Shown here piece by piece: positions 9,166 to 16,932 of a stretch of 46,865 nt of DNA. The notes under the pieces were generated by a model. The model did not search any database and was not told where the DNA came from. It was given only the letters and a program-made list of their open reading frames with translations. The stretch's first letter is position 1. Each line of letters opens with the position of its first letter. A program made the position numbers and the translations under genes. Source of the stretch: a virus; IMG/VR virus record IMGVR_UViG_3300013131_003615, positions 1-46,865 of that record, one strand, 5' to 3'.

Positions 9166-9841
9166 TTTATTTTTAATAACATCATGTATTAACACGGATT
9201 TTGGAATTTATAAACCACAACAAAGATTTGAACAAACTATAGAAACTATAAATTCTATTAGAAAATTTGCACCTAATAGTAAAATTTTTATAGCAGATAA
9301 TTCTTATATAAAGGAACTTAACGATAAAGTATATAAGTATTTTACTAAAACATGTGATTTTGTAGCAAATTTTAGTAATGAGGAGAATTGTAGAAATTTG
9401 AATGCAGCTAAACTTAAAAGCGCAGCAGATACAGTTCTTTCTCTTAAAATGATAGAATTACTTTTAACACATAAAGATGGAATGAAGTTATTAAACAGTG
9501 CAAAAAATATATTTAGAATTTCAGGTAGATACCAATTAACAGAACAATTTGATGAAAATAAATATAATCATTTTGGAAAATTTGTATTAAAAAGATATGA
9601 TACTTGGCGTGAAGATAAAATTATAGATGGTTTGTATATTACCAGGTTGATGAAATTGTGTCCCTCTCTATGTAGTATTTACCATACTTCTTTATCTAAA
9701 TCTGTTGAAACTATTTTGGAAACAGGTGTGGATATGGAACATGCTGTTTATAAAAATATAGATAAAAAATATGTAATTACTATTGAAGAGCTAGGAGTGA
9801 AAGGCAATGTAGCTCCTAATGGTCAGCTTCATATTGATTGA
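9140..9841 (+). CDS. Protein of unknown function, possibly glycosyltransferase-like
   Basis: 233 residues. The start at 9140 overlaps the upstream gene by 26 bases, with GAGAAG upstream. Its N-terminus (LFLITSCINTDF, then ETINSIRKFAPNSKIFIADNS) resembles the first Rossmann-like strands of GT-A transferases. FRISGRYQLTEQFD and GVDMEHAVYKNI occur later, the last looking like an acidic catalytic region. The assignment rests mainly on this pattern and on its neighbours in the cassette. Confidence 0.45.
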   Translation: MKIGPPNNNLFLITSCINTDFGIYKPQQRFEQTIETINSIRKFAPNSKIFIADNSYIKELNDKVYKYFTKTCDFVANFSNEENCRNLNAAKLKSAADTVLSLKMIELLLTHKDGMKLLNSAKNIFRISGRYQLTEQFDENKYNHFGKFVLKRYDTWREDKIIDGLYITRLMKLCPSLCSIYHTSLSKSVETILETGVDMEHAVYKNIDKKYVITIEELGVKGNVAPNGQLHID

Positions 9842-10575
9842 TGAAACTTGTAAAAGAATTAAGGGGATATTCTGGAAGTAAAATTTACTTAATGAAATCC
9901 AATAATGAGTATTTTGTACGAAAACAAGGCAATGTTACTAGAAATTATGATAGGCTAAGTAAGCTGTATAACGACGGATTTCCTGTTGTAAAAATTTTAA
10001 ATTATGAAGAAGATATTTTAGATTTAGAATATATCTCAGGGATGGATATGGTAACATATCTCAAAAATAGTAATCCTATATTTCTGGCAAATTTTATTGT
10101 CGGTATTATAGATCAGCTTAAAAAAACAGAATCCGGTGAAAAAGATTATACTGAAATATATTTAGCAAAACTTAGTTGGATTAATGAAATACACTATGAT
10201 CATATTAAATTAATAGAAAAATTACCAAAACAATATAATCAATCAAATTATTTTGGTGATCTTACTTTAGAAAATATATTGTTCAATAAGCAAAAAGGCT
10301 TTATAATTATTGATCCTGCAACCATAGAATATGATAATTGGATATTTGATCTGGCAAAGTTAAATCAAGATATAACTTGTAAATGGTTTTTAAGATATAG
10401 CAAAACTAATTTGGATCATAAATTAACATTACTTAAAAAACATATAGAAGAAAAATGTGGGGTATTCTGTAATTATTTAACTATTGCCATGCTTTTTAGA
10501 GTTTATAAACACGCAATAAATGATATAATGACGAGAAATTTTTTAGATAGGCAAATTAATTTACTATGGAAATAA
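9841..10575 (+). CDS. Aminoglycoside-phosphotransferase-like kinase
   Basis: 244 residues from the ATG at 9841, which shares a base with the upstream TGA. The protein-kinase-like (APH) fold is indicated by FVRKQGN (the ATP-binding lysine position), YFGDLTLENILFN (the catalytic loop HGDxxxxN with His replaced by Phe) and IIIDPAT (the DFG-equivalent Mg ligand). Members phosphorylate small molecules or sugars. The next gene is a sugar nucleotidyltransferase fused to a HAD domain, so a sugar 1-kinase feeding that enzyme is a reasonable inference. The catalytic-loop His-to-Phe change is notable. Confidence 0.7.
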   Translation: MKLVKELRGYSGSKIYLMKSNNEYFVRKQGNVTRNYDRLSKLYNDGFPVVKILNYEEDILDLEYISGMDMVTYLKNSNPIFLANFIVGIIDQLKKTESGEKDYTEIYLAKLSWINEIHYDHIKLIEKLPKQYNQSNYFGDLTLENILFNKQKGFIIIDPATIEYDNWIFDLAKLNQDITCKWFLRYSKTNLDHKLTLLKKHIEEKCGVFCNYLTIAMLFRVYKHAINDIMTRNFLDRQINLLWK

Positions 10576-11597
10576 TTGTACCAGCTGCAGGATTATCTAC
10601 ACGTTTCCCGGGTACAAGACCTAAATACTTACTGTATGATTTTGCGGGGGAATTAATGCTTAAAAGGGCATTAGAACCCTTTTTAAATAAGTATAATATA
10701 ACTATAGGAATTTTACATCAACATGCTGTACAATATGATGCAGTAAAAATTATCAACAGAGAGATTGGTGATGTAAAATTGGTTATACTAGACAAACCCA
10801 CAGGTGGTCCTGCAGAAACAGTTTATAAAATATTAGAAAACTTTGATAGCGATATAGAATTTTTAGTTAAAGATTGTGATAACTTTTTTGATATTCAATA
10901 TGAAACAGGAAATGTGGTATATACAAGTAATATTAAATATCATGAAATTCTAAGAAAATTATCGTCGAAATCTTTTGTAACTTTAAACAGCCAAGGATTA
11001 ATACTTGATATTGTTGAAAAAGAAATAGTAAGTAATCATTTTTGTATAGGTGCATATAAATTTGAGTCATCGAAATACTATAAAGATGCATATGAAAATA
11101 TTTCTAAAAATAGCATTAGAGAGATATATGTGTCACATGTTATAAGTTATCTGTTAAACAATAACCATGTTTTTATAAACAAGGATATTAATGATTTTGT
11201 TGATGTCGGGACTCTAGAAGATTGGAATACGCACAATTATAAGCCTACAATTTTTTGTGACATAGATGGAACATTGGTTAAATCTATGCACCGACCTTAT
11301 GATGGGGAATACGAAGTATTGGAGCACAACTATAATGTAATAAAATCAGAATATGAGAGAGGTTGCCAAATTATTTTTACAACTGCCAGACCAAGTTCTG
11401 CTAGAGAAGTTACACTAATGATGTTGATGCAACTAGGATTTACTAAAAATTGCAGATTGATAATGGATTTACACAACGCTCCGCGTATTTTGATAAATGA
11501 TTATCATCCTACAAATAGATATCCTAGTGCTATAAGTTATAATGTTAAACGAGATGGAGATGATTTAAGTGATCTATACTATAGACAAAATAATTAA
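10566..11597 (+). CDS. Sugar nucleotidyltransferase fused to a HAD phosphatase-like domain
   Basis: 343 residues in two domains. The N-terminus, IIVPAAGLSTRF then RPKYLL, is the NTP-binding signature of nucleotide-sugar pyrophosphorylases; VKDCDNFF supplies the metal-site Asp and FVDVGTLEDW closes the domain (to about residue 225). The C-terminal 115 residues begin IFCDIDGTLVKS, a complete HAD DxDGT nucleophile motif, with IIFTTARPS as motif II and LINDYHPTNR as the last acidic motif. Activation and dephosphorylation of a sugar phosphate in one polypeptide is the likely role. Substrate unknown. Confidence 0.8.
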   Translation: MEIIVPAAGLSTRFPGTRPKYLLYDFAGELMLKRALEPFLNKYNITIGILHQHAVQYDAVKIINREIGDVKLVILDKPTGGPAETVYKILENFDSDIEFLVKDCDNFFDIQYETGNVVYTSNIKYHEILRKLSSKSFVTLNSQGLILDIVEKEIVSNHFCIGAYKFESSKYYKDAYENISKNSIREIYVSHVISYLLNNNHVFINKDINDFVDVGTLEDWNTHNYKPTIFCDIDGTLVKSMHRPYDGEYEVLEHNYNVIKSEYERGCQIIFTTARPSSAREVTLMMLMQLGFTKNCRLIMDLHNAPRILINDYHPTNRYPSAISYNVKRDGDDLSDLYYRQNN

Positions 11598-11889
11598 CTA
11601 CAAATACAATGAAGATAATCTTTTAAAGGAACTACATGATTATGTAGATTCAACGTATGGACAACACTATGCCCAGGGAAAAGTACAAACTACAGAATTC
11701 ATTATTGATAATGGTCATGGTATTGGTCATACTGTCGGTAATATAATTAAGTATTCCCAAAGGTATGGGAAAAAAGACGGAAGGAATAGGAAAGATATAC
11801 TAAAGATATTACACTATGCTTTAATAATGCTATATGTACATGATGTTGAAACAGCCAATGAAAAGGAACTAGATGATGCAAATAAGTAA
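11569..11889 (+). CDS. DUF3310-like small protein
   Basis: 106 residues from a GTG at 11569, overlapping the upstream gene by 29 bases. The region QHYAQGKVQTTEFIID, then GNIIKYSQRYGKKDGRNRKD, then HYAL resembles the DUF3310 pattern (HY near the start, GN-IKY-R--KK, D-L-KA--Y) found in many phages next to nucleotide-metabolism or replication genes. No catalytic role is established for the family. It overlaps the start of the clamp gene, so it may belong to the replication block rather than the glycan cassette. Confidence 0.6.
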   Translation: MIYTIDKIINYKYNEDNLLKELHDYVDSTYGQHYAQGKVQTTEFIIDNGHGIGHTVGNIIKYSQRYGKKDGRNRKDILKILHYALIMLYVHDVETANEKELDDANK

Positions 11890-12532
11890 AGAAACAATTG
11901 ACGTAATGAAAAATTTTGCGAGTATTAATAGTAATATTCTTATTCGTAAAGGAAAAGCACTTTCAACTATTAGTACAGCAAAAAGTATTTTTGCTCGTGC
12001 TACGGTATCAGAAGAATTTCCAGTTGAGGTGCCTATTTATGATTTAAATTCTCTATTAGCATTGCTAACACTAATGGAGAACCAAAGTGTAGAGTTTGGT
12101 GATAAGTCTTTAACTATTTCTAAAGATGGCGGTAAGTTTGAATATTTTTATTCTAACCCATCTGTTATTGTTGCAGCACCAGATAAAAGCATTGAATTAG
12201 ATAGTCATTTTCAATTTAAGCTAACCGCTGAAGATGTACAAATGATTATGAAAGCTGCTGCTATTACATCAGCACCTACGATTTCTATTGCATGTAAACA
12301 TCAACAGGTTGTTCTTACTGTAGGCGATAAGAAATTTGATACTGCTAATACCTACAAGAAAATTATTGGACCAGGTATTGAGGATTTCGAATGCCACATC
12401 TCTGTAGAAAACTTTAAAGTTATTCCTGATGCCTATTCTATTACTATTTCTAAAAAGAAATTTTTACATCTAAAGCATGAGACTAAAACTATTGAATACT
12501 TTATTGCGATGGAACCCGATTCTGTGGTATGA
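11873..12532 (+). CDS. 45: DNA polymerase sliding clamp gp45
   Basis: 219 residues, close to the 228 of T4 gp45. The trimeric clamp tethers gp43 to DNA and, in T4, also activates late transcription. Evidence: the opening pattern ISKETIDVMKNFASINSNILI matches phage gp45 N-termini, with a two-domain alternating strand pattern, and its position before 44, 62 and regA is the T4 order. An AAGGA ribosome site precedes the tandem ATG at 11873/11876. Confidence 0.9.
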   Translation: MMQISKETIDVMKNFASINSNILIRKGKALSTISTAKSIFARATVSEEFPVEVPIYDLNSLLALLTLMENQSVEFGDKSLTISKDGGKFEYFYSNPSVIVAAPDKSIELDSHFQFKLTAEDVQMIMKAAAITSAPTISIACKHQQVVLTVGDKKFDTANTYKKIIGPGIEDFECHISVENFKVIPDAYSITISKKKFLHLKHETKTIEYFIAMEPDSVV

Positions 12533-12711
12533 ACGATAAACCATTAAGTAAAGCTGAAGAAAATATTCGTTATGTCGCTCGCATAATTAGTGAGCGAGAA
12601 TGTGGGTCTCAGGATCAATGGGAATTTTATATTTCCCGTGCCTGGGATGTTATATTATTAGTAGAGCAACTGGGATTTTTGAATAAAAAGAGATTCTGGG
12701 GCGAAAAGTAA
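12529..12711 (+). CDS. Small conserved-context protein of unknown function
   Basis: 60 residues, starting at an ATGA overlap with the clamp stop, which argues for real coupled translation. Contains ENIRYVARIISERECG then QWEFYISRAWDVILL. Predicted mostly helical. No family recognised. It is the last gene before the GIY-YIG insertion, so the ancestral order probably ran directly from here to gene 44. Confidence 0.6.
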   Translation: MNDKPLSKAEENIRYVARIISERECGSQDQWEFYISRAWDVILLVEQLGFLNKKRFWGEK

Positions 12712-12736
12712 GTAATGAGGTCAAATAGTCTGTTTT

Positions 12737-12744
12737 TATAAATA
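12737..12744 (+). promoter_or_regulatory. T4-type late promoter octamer TATAAATA before the GIY-YIG gene
   Basis: Exact TATAAATA, the -10 element recognised by the T4 late sigma factor gp55, 22 bases upstream of the start codon at 12767 and its TAGGAG ribosome site. The same octamer stands before the HNH endonuclease gene at 38225. Confidence 0.75.
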
Positions 12745-12766
12745 ATTTTATTTAGGAGCAGATTAA

Positions 12767-13555
12767 ATGAACGCAATTCCTTATACATATTTACTAAAAT
12801 GCGTACCAATTAACAAGTTTTACTATGGTGTAAGATATTCTAAATCATGTCAACCTTCAGATTTTTGGGTATCGTATTTCACTTCAAGCGAAACAGTAAA
12901 AAAGCTAATAAAAAAATATGGCAAAGAAGCTTTCGTATTTGAAATACGAAAGCAATTTTCTAGTGTAGAATGTGCAAAACAATGGGAAAACAGAGTATTA
13001 AAAAAATGTAAAGTTTTGTATAGGCAGAATGTTTGGCTCAATAAAACTGTTGGTATGGCACTACCTGTATTACTAGGTGAAATTAATCCCTCTAAAAGAA
13101 AAGATGTTAGACAAAAAATATCTGAAAAACTTAAAGCAAATAATCCTATGAAGCAACAATTCACTAGAGATAAGTTATCTAAATCTATTAGATTGGGTTT
13201 CGAAAATGGTAGAAAAGTATGGAATGCGAATAAAATTAATTGTTATTCAGAGGAATCAAGGTTAAAAATGTCAAATTCTAGAAAAGGAAAACCTCCCTGG
13301 AATAGAGGTAAAAAGAATATATTCTCAGAAGAAACTTTGAAAATTATGTCGGAGAAAAAATTAGGGTTGACGACTGGACCCATGGACATACAAACAAAAA
13401 ATAAAATATCAAATGCAAGAAAAAATAAAAAATGGTACAAGAATCCGAATACTAGAGAATGTATATGTTGTTTACCGGGCGACCAACCTAAAGATTGGAT
13501 ACCGGGTATGTATAAAAGTATTAAACCTATCCCACCGCATCTAAAAAGAAAGTAA
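12767..13555 (+). CDS. GIY-YIG homing endonuclease with NUMOD3 repeats
   Basis: 262 residues. The N-terminal GIY-YIG nuclease domain reads YTYLLKC then FYYGVRY, with a conserved Tyr/Arg and a downstream Glu. It is followed by NUMOD3-like DNA-binding repeats (RQKISEKLKANNP, RLKMSNSRKGKPPWNRGKK, KNKISNARKNKKW) and a C-terminal CICCLPGDQPKDWIPG segment. It is a free-standing homing endonuclease inserted between the clamp and clamp-loader genes, replacing nothing essential. It carries its own late-type promoter octamer and a strong ribosome site. The likely target is the homologous intergenic region or a neighbouring gene of a related phage. Confidence 0.9.
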   Translation: MNAIPYTYLLKCVPINKFYYGVRYSKSCQPSDFWVSYFTSSETVKKLIKKYGKEAFVFEIRKQFSSVECAKQWENRVLKKCKVLYRQNVWLNKTVGMALPVLLGEINPSKRKDVRQKISEKLKANNPMKQQFTRDKLSKSIRLGFENGRKVWNANKINCYSEESRLKMSNSRKGKPPWNRGKKNIFSEETLKIMSEKKLGLTTGPMDIQTKNKISNARKNKKWYKNPNTRECICCLPGDQPKDWIPGMYKSIKPIPPHLKRK

Positions 13556-13562
13556 ATATATT

Positions 13563-14498
13563 ATGAATAATGATGAGTTTTTGTGGACAGAAAAGTATAG
13601 GCCTTCCACAATTAATGAATGTATATTGCCTGAAGAGCAACGTAGTATTTTCAATGAGTTTGTAAAACAAGGTGAAATACCTAATATGCTTTTGTGCGGA
13701 AGCCCCGGTGTAGGTAAAACTACAATTGCTAAAGCATTAGCTTCACAACTAGAAGCAGACTTTATGTTTATTAATGCATCACTTGAATCTGGCATAGATG
13801 TATTAAGAACAAAAATACAAAGTTTCGCCTCAACTGTTAGTTTTTCTGGGGGGATAAAAATAGTTTTATTAGATGAGGCAGATTATACAAATCCTACTTC
13901 CTTCCAACCTGCGTTAAGAGCATTTATAGAAGAGTTTTCTTCTAATTGTAGATTTATTTTTACTTGTAATTTTAAAAATAGAATCATTCCTCCCCTACAT
14001 TCAAGATGTACTGTAATTGAATTTAAAATAAGCAAGGAAGAAAATCTTAAGATAAAGGCAAAATTCCATAAAAGAGTTATGCAAATTCTTGAGATTGAAA
14101 ATACTGCAGCAGATCCAAAGGTTGTCGCAAGAGTAATTGATAAGCATTTTCCTGACTATAGACGAGTTCTAAATGAGCTACAAAGGTATTCTGTCTCAGG
14201 TAAAATTGATGAAGGTATTCTAGTTGATCTCAGTGATGAGAATATGAATACCCTGAAGAAAACACTTAAAGATAAAGATTGGAAAAAGATGCGAGCTTGG
14301 GTCGTAAATAATTTAGATAATGATCCTGCATCTATGTTTAGAAAAATCTATGACACTTTATTGCCAGAAGTCGTAGAAGTTCCACATATGGTTTTATTAC
14401 TTGCTGACTATCAATATAAAGCTGCCTTTGTTGTAGATCATGAGATTAATTTAGTAGCGTGTTTAACTGATATTATGTCTACGGTGAATTTTAAATGA
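13563..14498 (+). CDS. 44: Clamp loader large subunit gp44
   Basis: 311 residues (T4 gp44: 319). AAA+ ATPase of the gp44/62 clamp loader. Walker A GSPGVGKTT (46-54), Walker B VLLDEAD, and the arginine-finger SRC motif in LHSRCTVIEF. Next gene gp62 starts in a 4-base overlap, fitting their 4:1 complex. Starts seven bases after the homing endonuclease stop, so it depends on read-through or on an internal promoter. Confidence 0.95.
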   Translation: MNNDEFLWTEKYRPSTINECILPEEQRSIFNEFVKQGEIPNMLLCGSPGVGKTTIAKALASQLEADFMFINASLESGIDVLRTKIQSFASTVSFSGGIKIVLLDEADYTNPTSFQPALRAFIEEFSSNCRFIFTCNFKNRIIPPLHSRCTVIEFKISKEENLKIKAKFHKRVMQILEIENTAADPKVVARVIDKHFPDYRRVLNELQRYSVSGKIDEGILVDLSDENMNTLKKTLKDKDWKKMRAWVVNNLDNDPASMFRKIYDTLLPEVVEVPHMVLLLADYQYKAAFVVDHEINLVACLTDIMSTVNFK

Positions 14499-14938
14499 CT
14501 TTATTTGGAGAAAAACCTGTAGAATTCAAAGAGGAGCCATGGAAAACACCAGCAATCTCACCGTTTGATTTTTTAAATGCGATCAATGAAACTAAAGAAA
14601 ATTTAATTATAGATGATTGGTCAGAAAAACAATACAACCCCTTTATAATCAATAAGGGATTATCTTATGGTAGAGATACCATTCATGCCGCGAATGCTAT
14701 GAATGGTAGAGCACATTTGGATAAGGCCCTTCAGTTTTCGTTTTTAATAAATATCATTAGAGCCAAAAAAAGATTCAATAAATGGATCAAGGCCGAAAAA
14801 ATTGATGCGCTAGAAGTAATCAAGGAATACTATGGATATAGCACAGCAAAAGCCCGCCAGGTACTTCCTCTTCTCGACGACTCAAAAATAGATTATTTAA
14901 GAACAAAACTAATAAAAGGTGGAAGAGATGTCCGATGA
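14495..14938 (+). CDS. 62: Clamp loader small subunit gp62
   Basis: 147 residues, shorter than the 187 of T4 gp62. Placement directly after 44 in an ATGA overlap and before regA is the T4 order. Motifs are weak in this family, but FSFLINIIRAKKRFNKWIK and the helical C-terminus agree. Its end overlaps the regA start by 11 bases. In T4, regA represses translation of this block; a similar autoregulatory region is expected here. Confidence 0.85.
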   Translation: MTLFGEKPVEFKEEPWKTPAISPFDFLNAINETKENLIIDDWSEKQYNPFIINKGLSYGRDTIHAANAMNGRAHLDKALQFSFLINIIRAKKRFNKWIKAEKIDALEVIKEYYGYSTAKARQVLPLLDDSKIDYLRTKLIKGGRDVR

Positions 14939-15353
14939 GTTCTTTAAGATAGATTTTCCTGGTTACTCTCCTTTGGAAATAAATCTACTACAACCTGACG
15001 ATTTTTTAAAGGTCAGAGAAACCTTGACGAGAATAGGTGTGGCTTCTAGAAAGGACAAAGTTCTTTATCAATCCTGTCATATACTACACAAACAGGGCCG
15101 TTACTTTATAGTACATTTTAAAGAACTTTTTGCACTAGATGGAAAACAAGCAGATTTAACTGATAATGATTTGCAACGAAGAAATACTATTGCTAAATTA
15201 CTTGTGGATTGGGGTTTGGTTAAAATTATAGATGCATTTAGATATAATGATTTAGCACCATTATCCCAAATTAAAGTTATTGCTTTTAAAGAAAAGGATG
15301 ACTGGGATTTACAAACAAAGTATAATATTGGTAAGAAAAAGCAGTCTGTGTAA
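14928..15353 (+). CDS. regA: RegA translational repressor
   Basis: 141 residues from the ATG at 14928. Strong match to T4 RegA as I recall it: DDFLKVRETLTRIG, KDKVLYQSCHILHKQGRY, IVHFKELF and LLVDWGLVKI all align. RegA binds near start codons of early phage mRNAs (44, 45 and others) and blocks ribosome loading. Compared with T4 it has about 13 extra N-terminal residues and a longer C-terminal basic tail. The gp62 stop lies inside its first codons. Confidence 0.95.
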   Translation: MSDEFFKIDFPGYSPLEINLLQPDDFLKVRETLTRIGVASRKDKVLYQSCHILHKQGRYFIVHFKELFALDGKQADLTDNDLQRRNTIAKLLVDWGLVKIIDAFRYNDLAPLSQIKVIAFKEKDDWDLQTKYNIGKKKQSV

Positions 15354-15359
15354 TAAATA
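15352..15359 (+). promoter_or_regulatory. Late-type promoter octamer AATAAATA before hsp20
   Basis: Fits the NATAAATA pattern known for late promoters of T4-like cyanophages. It overlaps the regA stop and would start a transcript with a structured leader of about 100 bases before hsp20. Confidence 0.5.
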
Positions 15360-15362
15360 ATA

Positions 15363-15448
15363 ATATCCCTGGGATGGGAACTAGCATGCCAGCGAAGGCT
15401 AGTAAAATATCCACTGGTGCCAACGCCATATGGGTTGGCTATATTTTA
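15363..15448 (+). promoter_or_regulatory. Structured 5' leader of the hsp20 mRNA
   Basis: Nested inverted repeats: ACTAGC (15380-15385) with GCTAGT (15398-15403); TAAAATAT (15403-15410) with ATATTTTA (15441-15448), enclosing GCCAAC (15419-15424) with GTTGGC (15434-15439). The first two share a base, so they would stack. The AAGGAG ribosome site (15459-15464) lies just outside. Possible regulatory RNA; no known family recognised. Confidence 0.5.
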
Positions 15449-15470
15449 ACTCGCTTAAAAGGAGAATTAA

Positions 15471-15974
15471 ATGACGCTGTTACTTAAAAACGGACCTTTC
15501 GATATGTTTAAAGATTTTGAAAAATTATTTGTTGGGTTTGATGACACATACAGTCGCATGGCTAAATTTCATGACGATGTGACCAAAAATATTCCTAATT
15601 ATCCTCCATATAATATTCGTAAAGTCGAAGACAACAAATATGTTATTGAATTAGCTGTTGCTGGTTTTGCTAGGCAAGATATTGACATTACCTTTGAAGA
15701 TAATAAACTAATCATCAGTGGTAAATCACAAGATGATGGTGATAATTTTCTATTCAAAGGAATTGCCAATAGGGCATTTACTCGTACATTCTTCTTAGAT
15801 GACACTATTGAAATCAATGATGCTGCTATGATGAATGGTATGCTCAAAATTGCTTTGGAAAAAATTATTCCTGAGCACAAAAAGCCAAAAAAAATTGAAG
15901 TAAAGGATAAAGAATCTACTACAAAATCATCTAAGAAATTTCTTACAGAAAATAATGATGACGTCAATATTTAA
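15471..15974 (+). CDS. Hsp20 / alpha-crystallin small heat-shock protein
   Basis: 167 residues. The alpha-crystallin domain spans about residues 45-130: YPPYNIRKVEDNKYVIELAV, a DIDITFEDNKLIISG strand pair and GMLKIALEKIIPE (the GxL motif). A Lys-rich C-terminal tail follows. It is an ATP-independent chaperone that holds unfolding proteins. Hsp20 is a core-type gene in marine T4-like phages, where it may help virion assembly (inferred). The transcript has a structured leader and a strong AAGGAG site. Confidence 0.92.
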   Translation: MTLLLKNGPFDMFKDFEKLFVGFDDTYSRMAKFHDDVTKNIPNYPPYNIRKVEDNKYVIELAVAGFARQDIDITFEDNKLIISGKSQDDGDNFLFKGIANRAFTRTFFLDDTIEINDAAMMNGMLKIALEKIIPEHKKPKKIEVKDKESTTKSSKKFLTENNDDVNI

Positions 15975-16095
15975 TTGGCTAGAAAAATTTTTTGATCCAA
16001 GATTATCTTATGTAGAGTACATGTTAAAAGATGTAAAGGATTTCGCAGAATTAGAATACAAAATGAAATGCCTTAGAAATAGAGGATACTTATGA
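15958..16095 (+). CDS. Small protein of unknown function (45 aa)
   Basis: Starts at the ATG at 15958 inside the end of hsp20 (17-base overlap) and runs to TGA 16093-16095. The product begins MTSIFNWLEKFFDP and is amphipathic, with a basic end (KMKCLRNRGYL). Its stop overlaps the next small gene as ATGA, supporting translation. No family recognised. Confidence 0.55.
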   Translation: MTSIFNWLEKFFDPRLSYVEYMLKDVKDFAELEYKMKCLRNRGYL

Positions 16096-16202
16096 TAAAG
16101 AAAATTCTTTTAGGTATTTGGCATTTTTTAGAAGCAGTTGGTGAAGGGAGAAGAATGCGAGTCAATAAACATGTAAGGGAATTAACTAAAAACAGACAAT
16201 GA
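16092..16202 (+). CDS. Small basic protein of unknown function (36 aa)
   Basis: ATG at 16092 overlaps the previous stop by four bases. The product opens MIKKILLGIWHFLEAVG and turns strongly basic (RRMRVNKHVRELTKNRQ). Ends five bases before a perfect palindromic terminator. Could bind membrane or nucleic acid; no evidence for either beyond composition. Confidence 0.55.
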   Translation: MIKKILLGIWHFLEAVGEGRRMRVNKHVRELTKNRQ

Positions 16203-16206
16203 AACA

Positions 16207-16234
16207 AGGGGCACTTAAGTGCCCCTACACTTTT
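16207..16234 (+). terminator. Terminator with a perfect 20-base palindrome
   Basis: AGGGGCACTTAAGTGCCCCT (16207-16226) is fully self-complementary and followed by ACACTTTT. Ends the regA-hsp20 block; the next gene starts at 16245. Confidence 0.75.
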
Positions 16235-16244
16235 AAGGTAAAAT

Positions 16245-16529
16245 ATGATTAAAGTGATTAAACTAAGCACTGGTGAAGAACTGATGGGAGAAATTGATAA
16301 TAATTACGTTATTAAAAATCCTTGTATTTTACAAATGGTTCCCAGTCGCTCAGATCCGAATAAAGCTGCTATGGCACTAATACCTTACGCTAATTATTTA
16401 GATGGGTTGACTATAGAAATTTCTACAGAACATATTGTATGGGAAGGTGAACCCGTTGAAGAATTATACAACCAATATAATTCTATTTTTGGTTCTGGTA
16501 TTCAATTAGCATCAAGTATTTTAAGATGA
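16245..16529 (+). CDS. Small conserved phage protein, possibly Sm/SH3-like
   Basis: 94 residues. The N-terminal IKVIKLSTGEELMGEI, then NPCILQMVP, then a strand-rich middle, suggests a small beta-barrel (Sm-like fold), a type common in T4-like aquatic phages. The C-terminus is helical (EELYNQYNSIFGSG). AAGGTAAA ribosome site. Overlaps the next gene by four bases. No biochemical role known. Confidence 0.6.
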   Translation: MIKVIKLSTGEELMGEIDNNYVIKNPCILQMVPSRSDPNKAAMALIPYANYLDGLTIEISTEHIVWEGEPVEELYNQYNSIFGSGIQLASSILR

Positions 16530-16831
16530 GATCTTATAAAAAACCTGGTCCTATAGTTTATATTGATCCTGGTACCGGTCTGCCAAAATGCACTCCTGAA
16601 ACGTGTGTGGATAAACTAGAACAGTTTTTCGAAATAAAAGAAACAAACTATAAATGGGTAGGCGGACCAGTAATTCATAAATTACACTATTCAATATGTA
16701 ATGATTGTAAAACTAGAACTATTACCAATAAGGATAAAAAGCAAACGGATGACTCATATAAAAGAGCCATACAGAATAACGGTTATGATCCAAACATAAA
16801 GGAGCAGATCAGTGGCGGACAAGAAACATGA
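16526..16831 (+). CDS. Small putative zinc-binding protein
   Basis: 101 residues. Four spaced cysteines (PKCTPETC near residues 20-25 and SICNDCKT near 61-65) form a likely CxxxxC...CxxC zinc knuckle; the C-terminus is basic and polar. ATGA overlap with the upstream gene. No named family recognised; nucleic-acid binding is only a guess from the cysteine pattern. Confidence 0.6.
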   Translation: MRSYKKPGPIVYIDPGTGLPKCTPETCVDKLEQFFEIKETNYKWVGGPVIHKLHYSICNDCKTRTITNKDKKQTDDSYKRAIQNNGYDPNIKEQISGGQET

Positions 16832-16931
16832 ACCAATAGTTAAAAATACAAGACAAAATGGTAGTAAAACTGCTACTATGAATAAGCATAAGAAAAAATC
16901 CTATAAAAAGTATAGAGGCCAAGGAAAATAA
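16812..16931 (+). CDS. Very small, highly basic protein (39 aa)
   Basis: GTG start at 16812 with AAGGAG seven bases upstream, ending at TAA 16929-16931. About a third of the residues are Lys or Arg, with the C-terminal run MNKHKKKSYKKYRGQGK. Overlaps the previous gene by 20 bases and ends two bases before the next ATG. Likely binds nucleic acid or ribosomes (inference from charge). Confidence 0.6.
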   Translation: MADKKHEPIVKNTRQNGSKTATMNKHKKKSYKKYRGQGK

Positions 16932-16932
16932 A

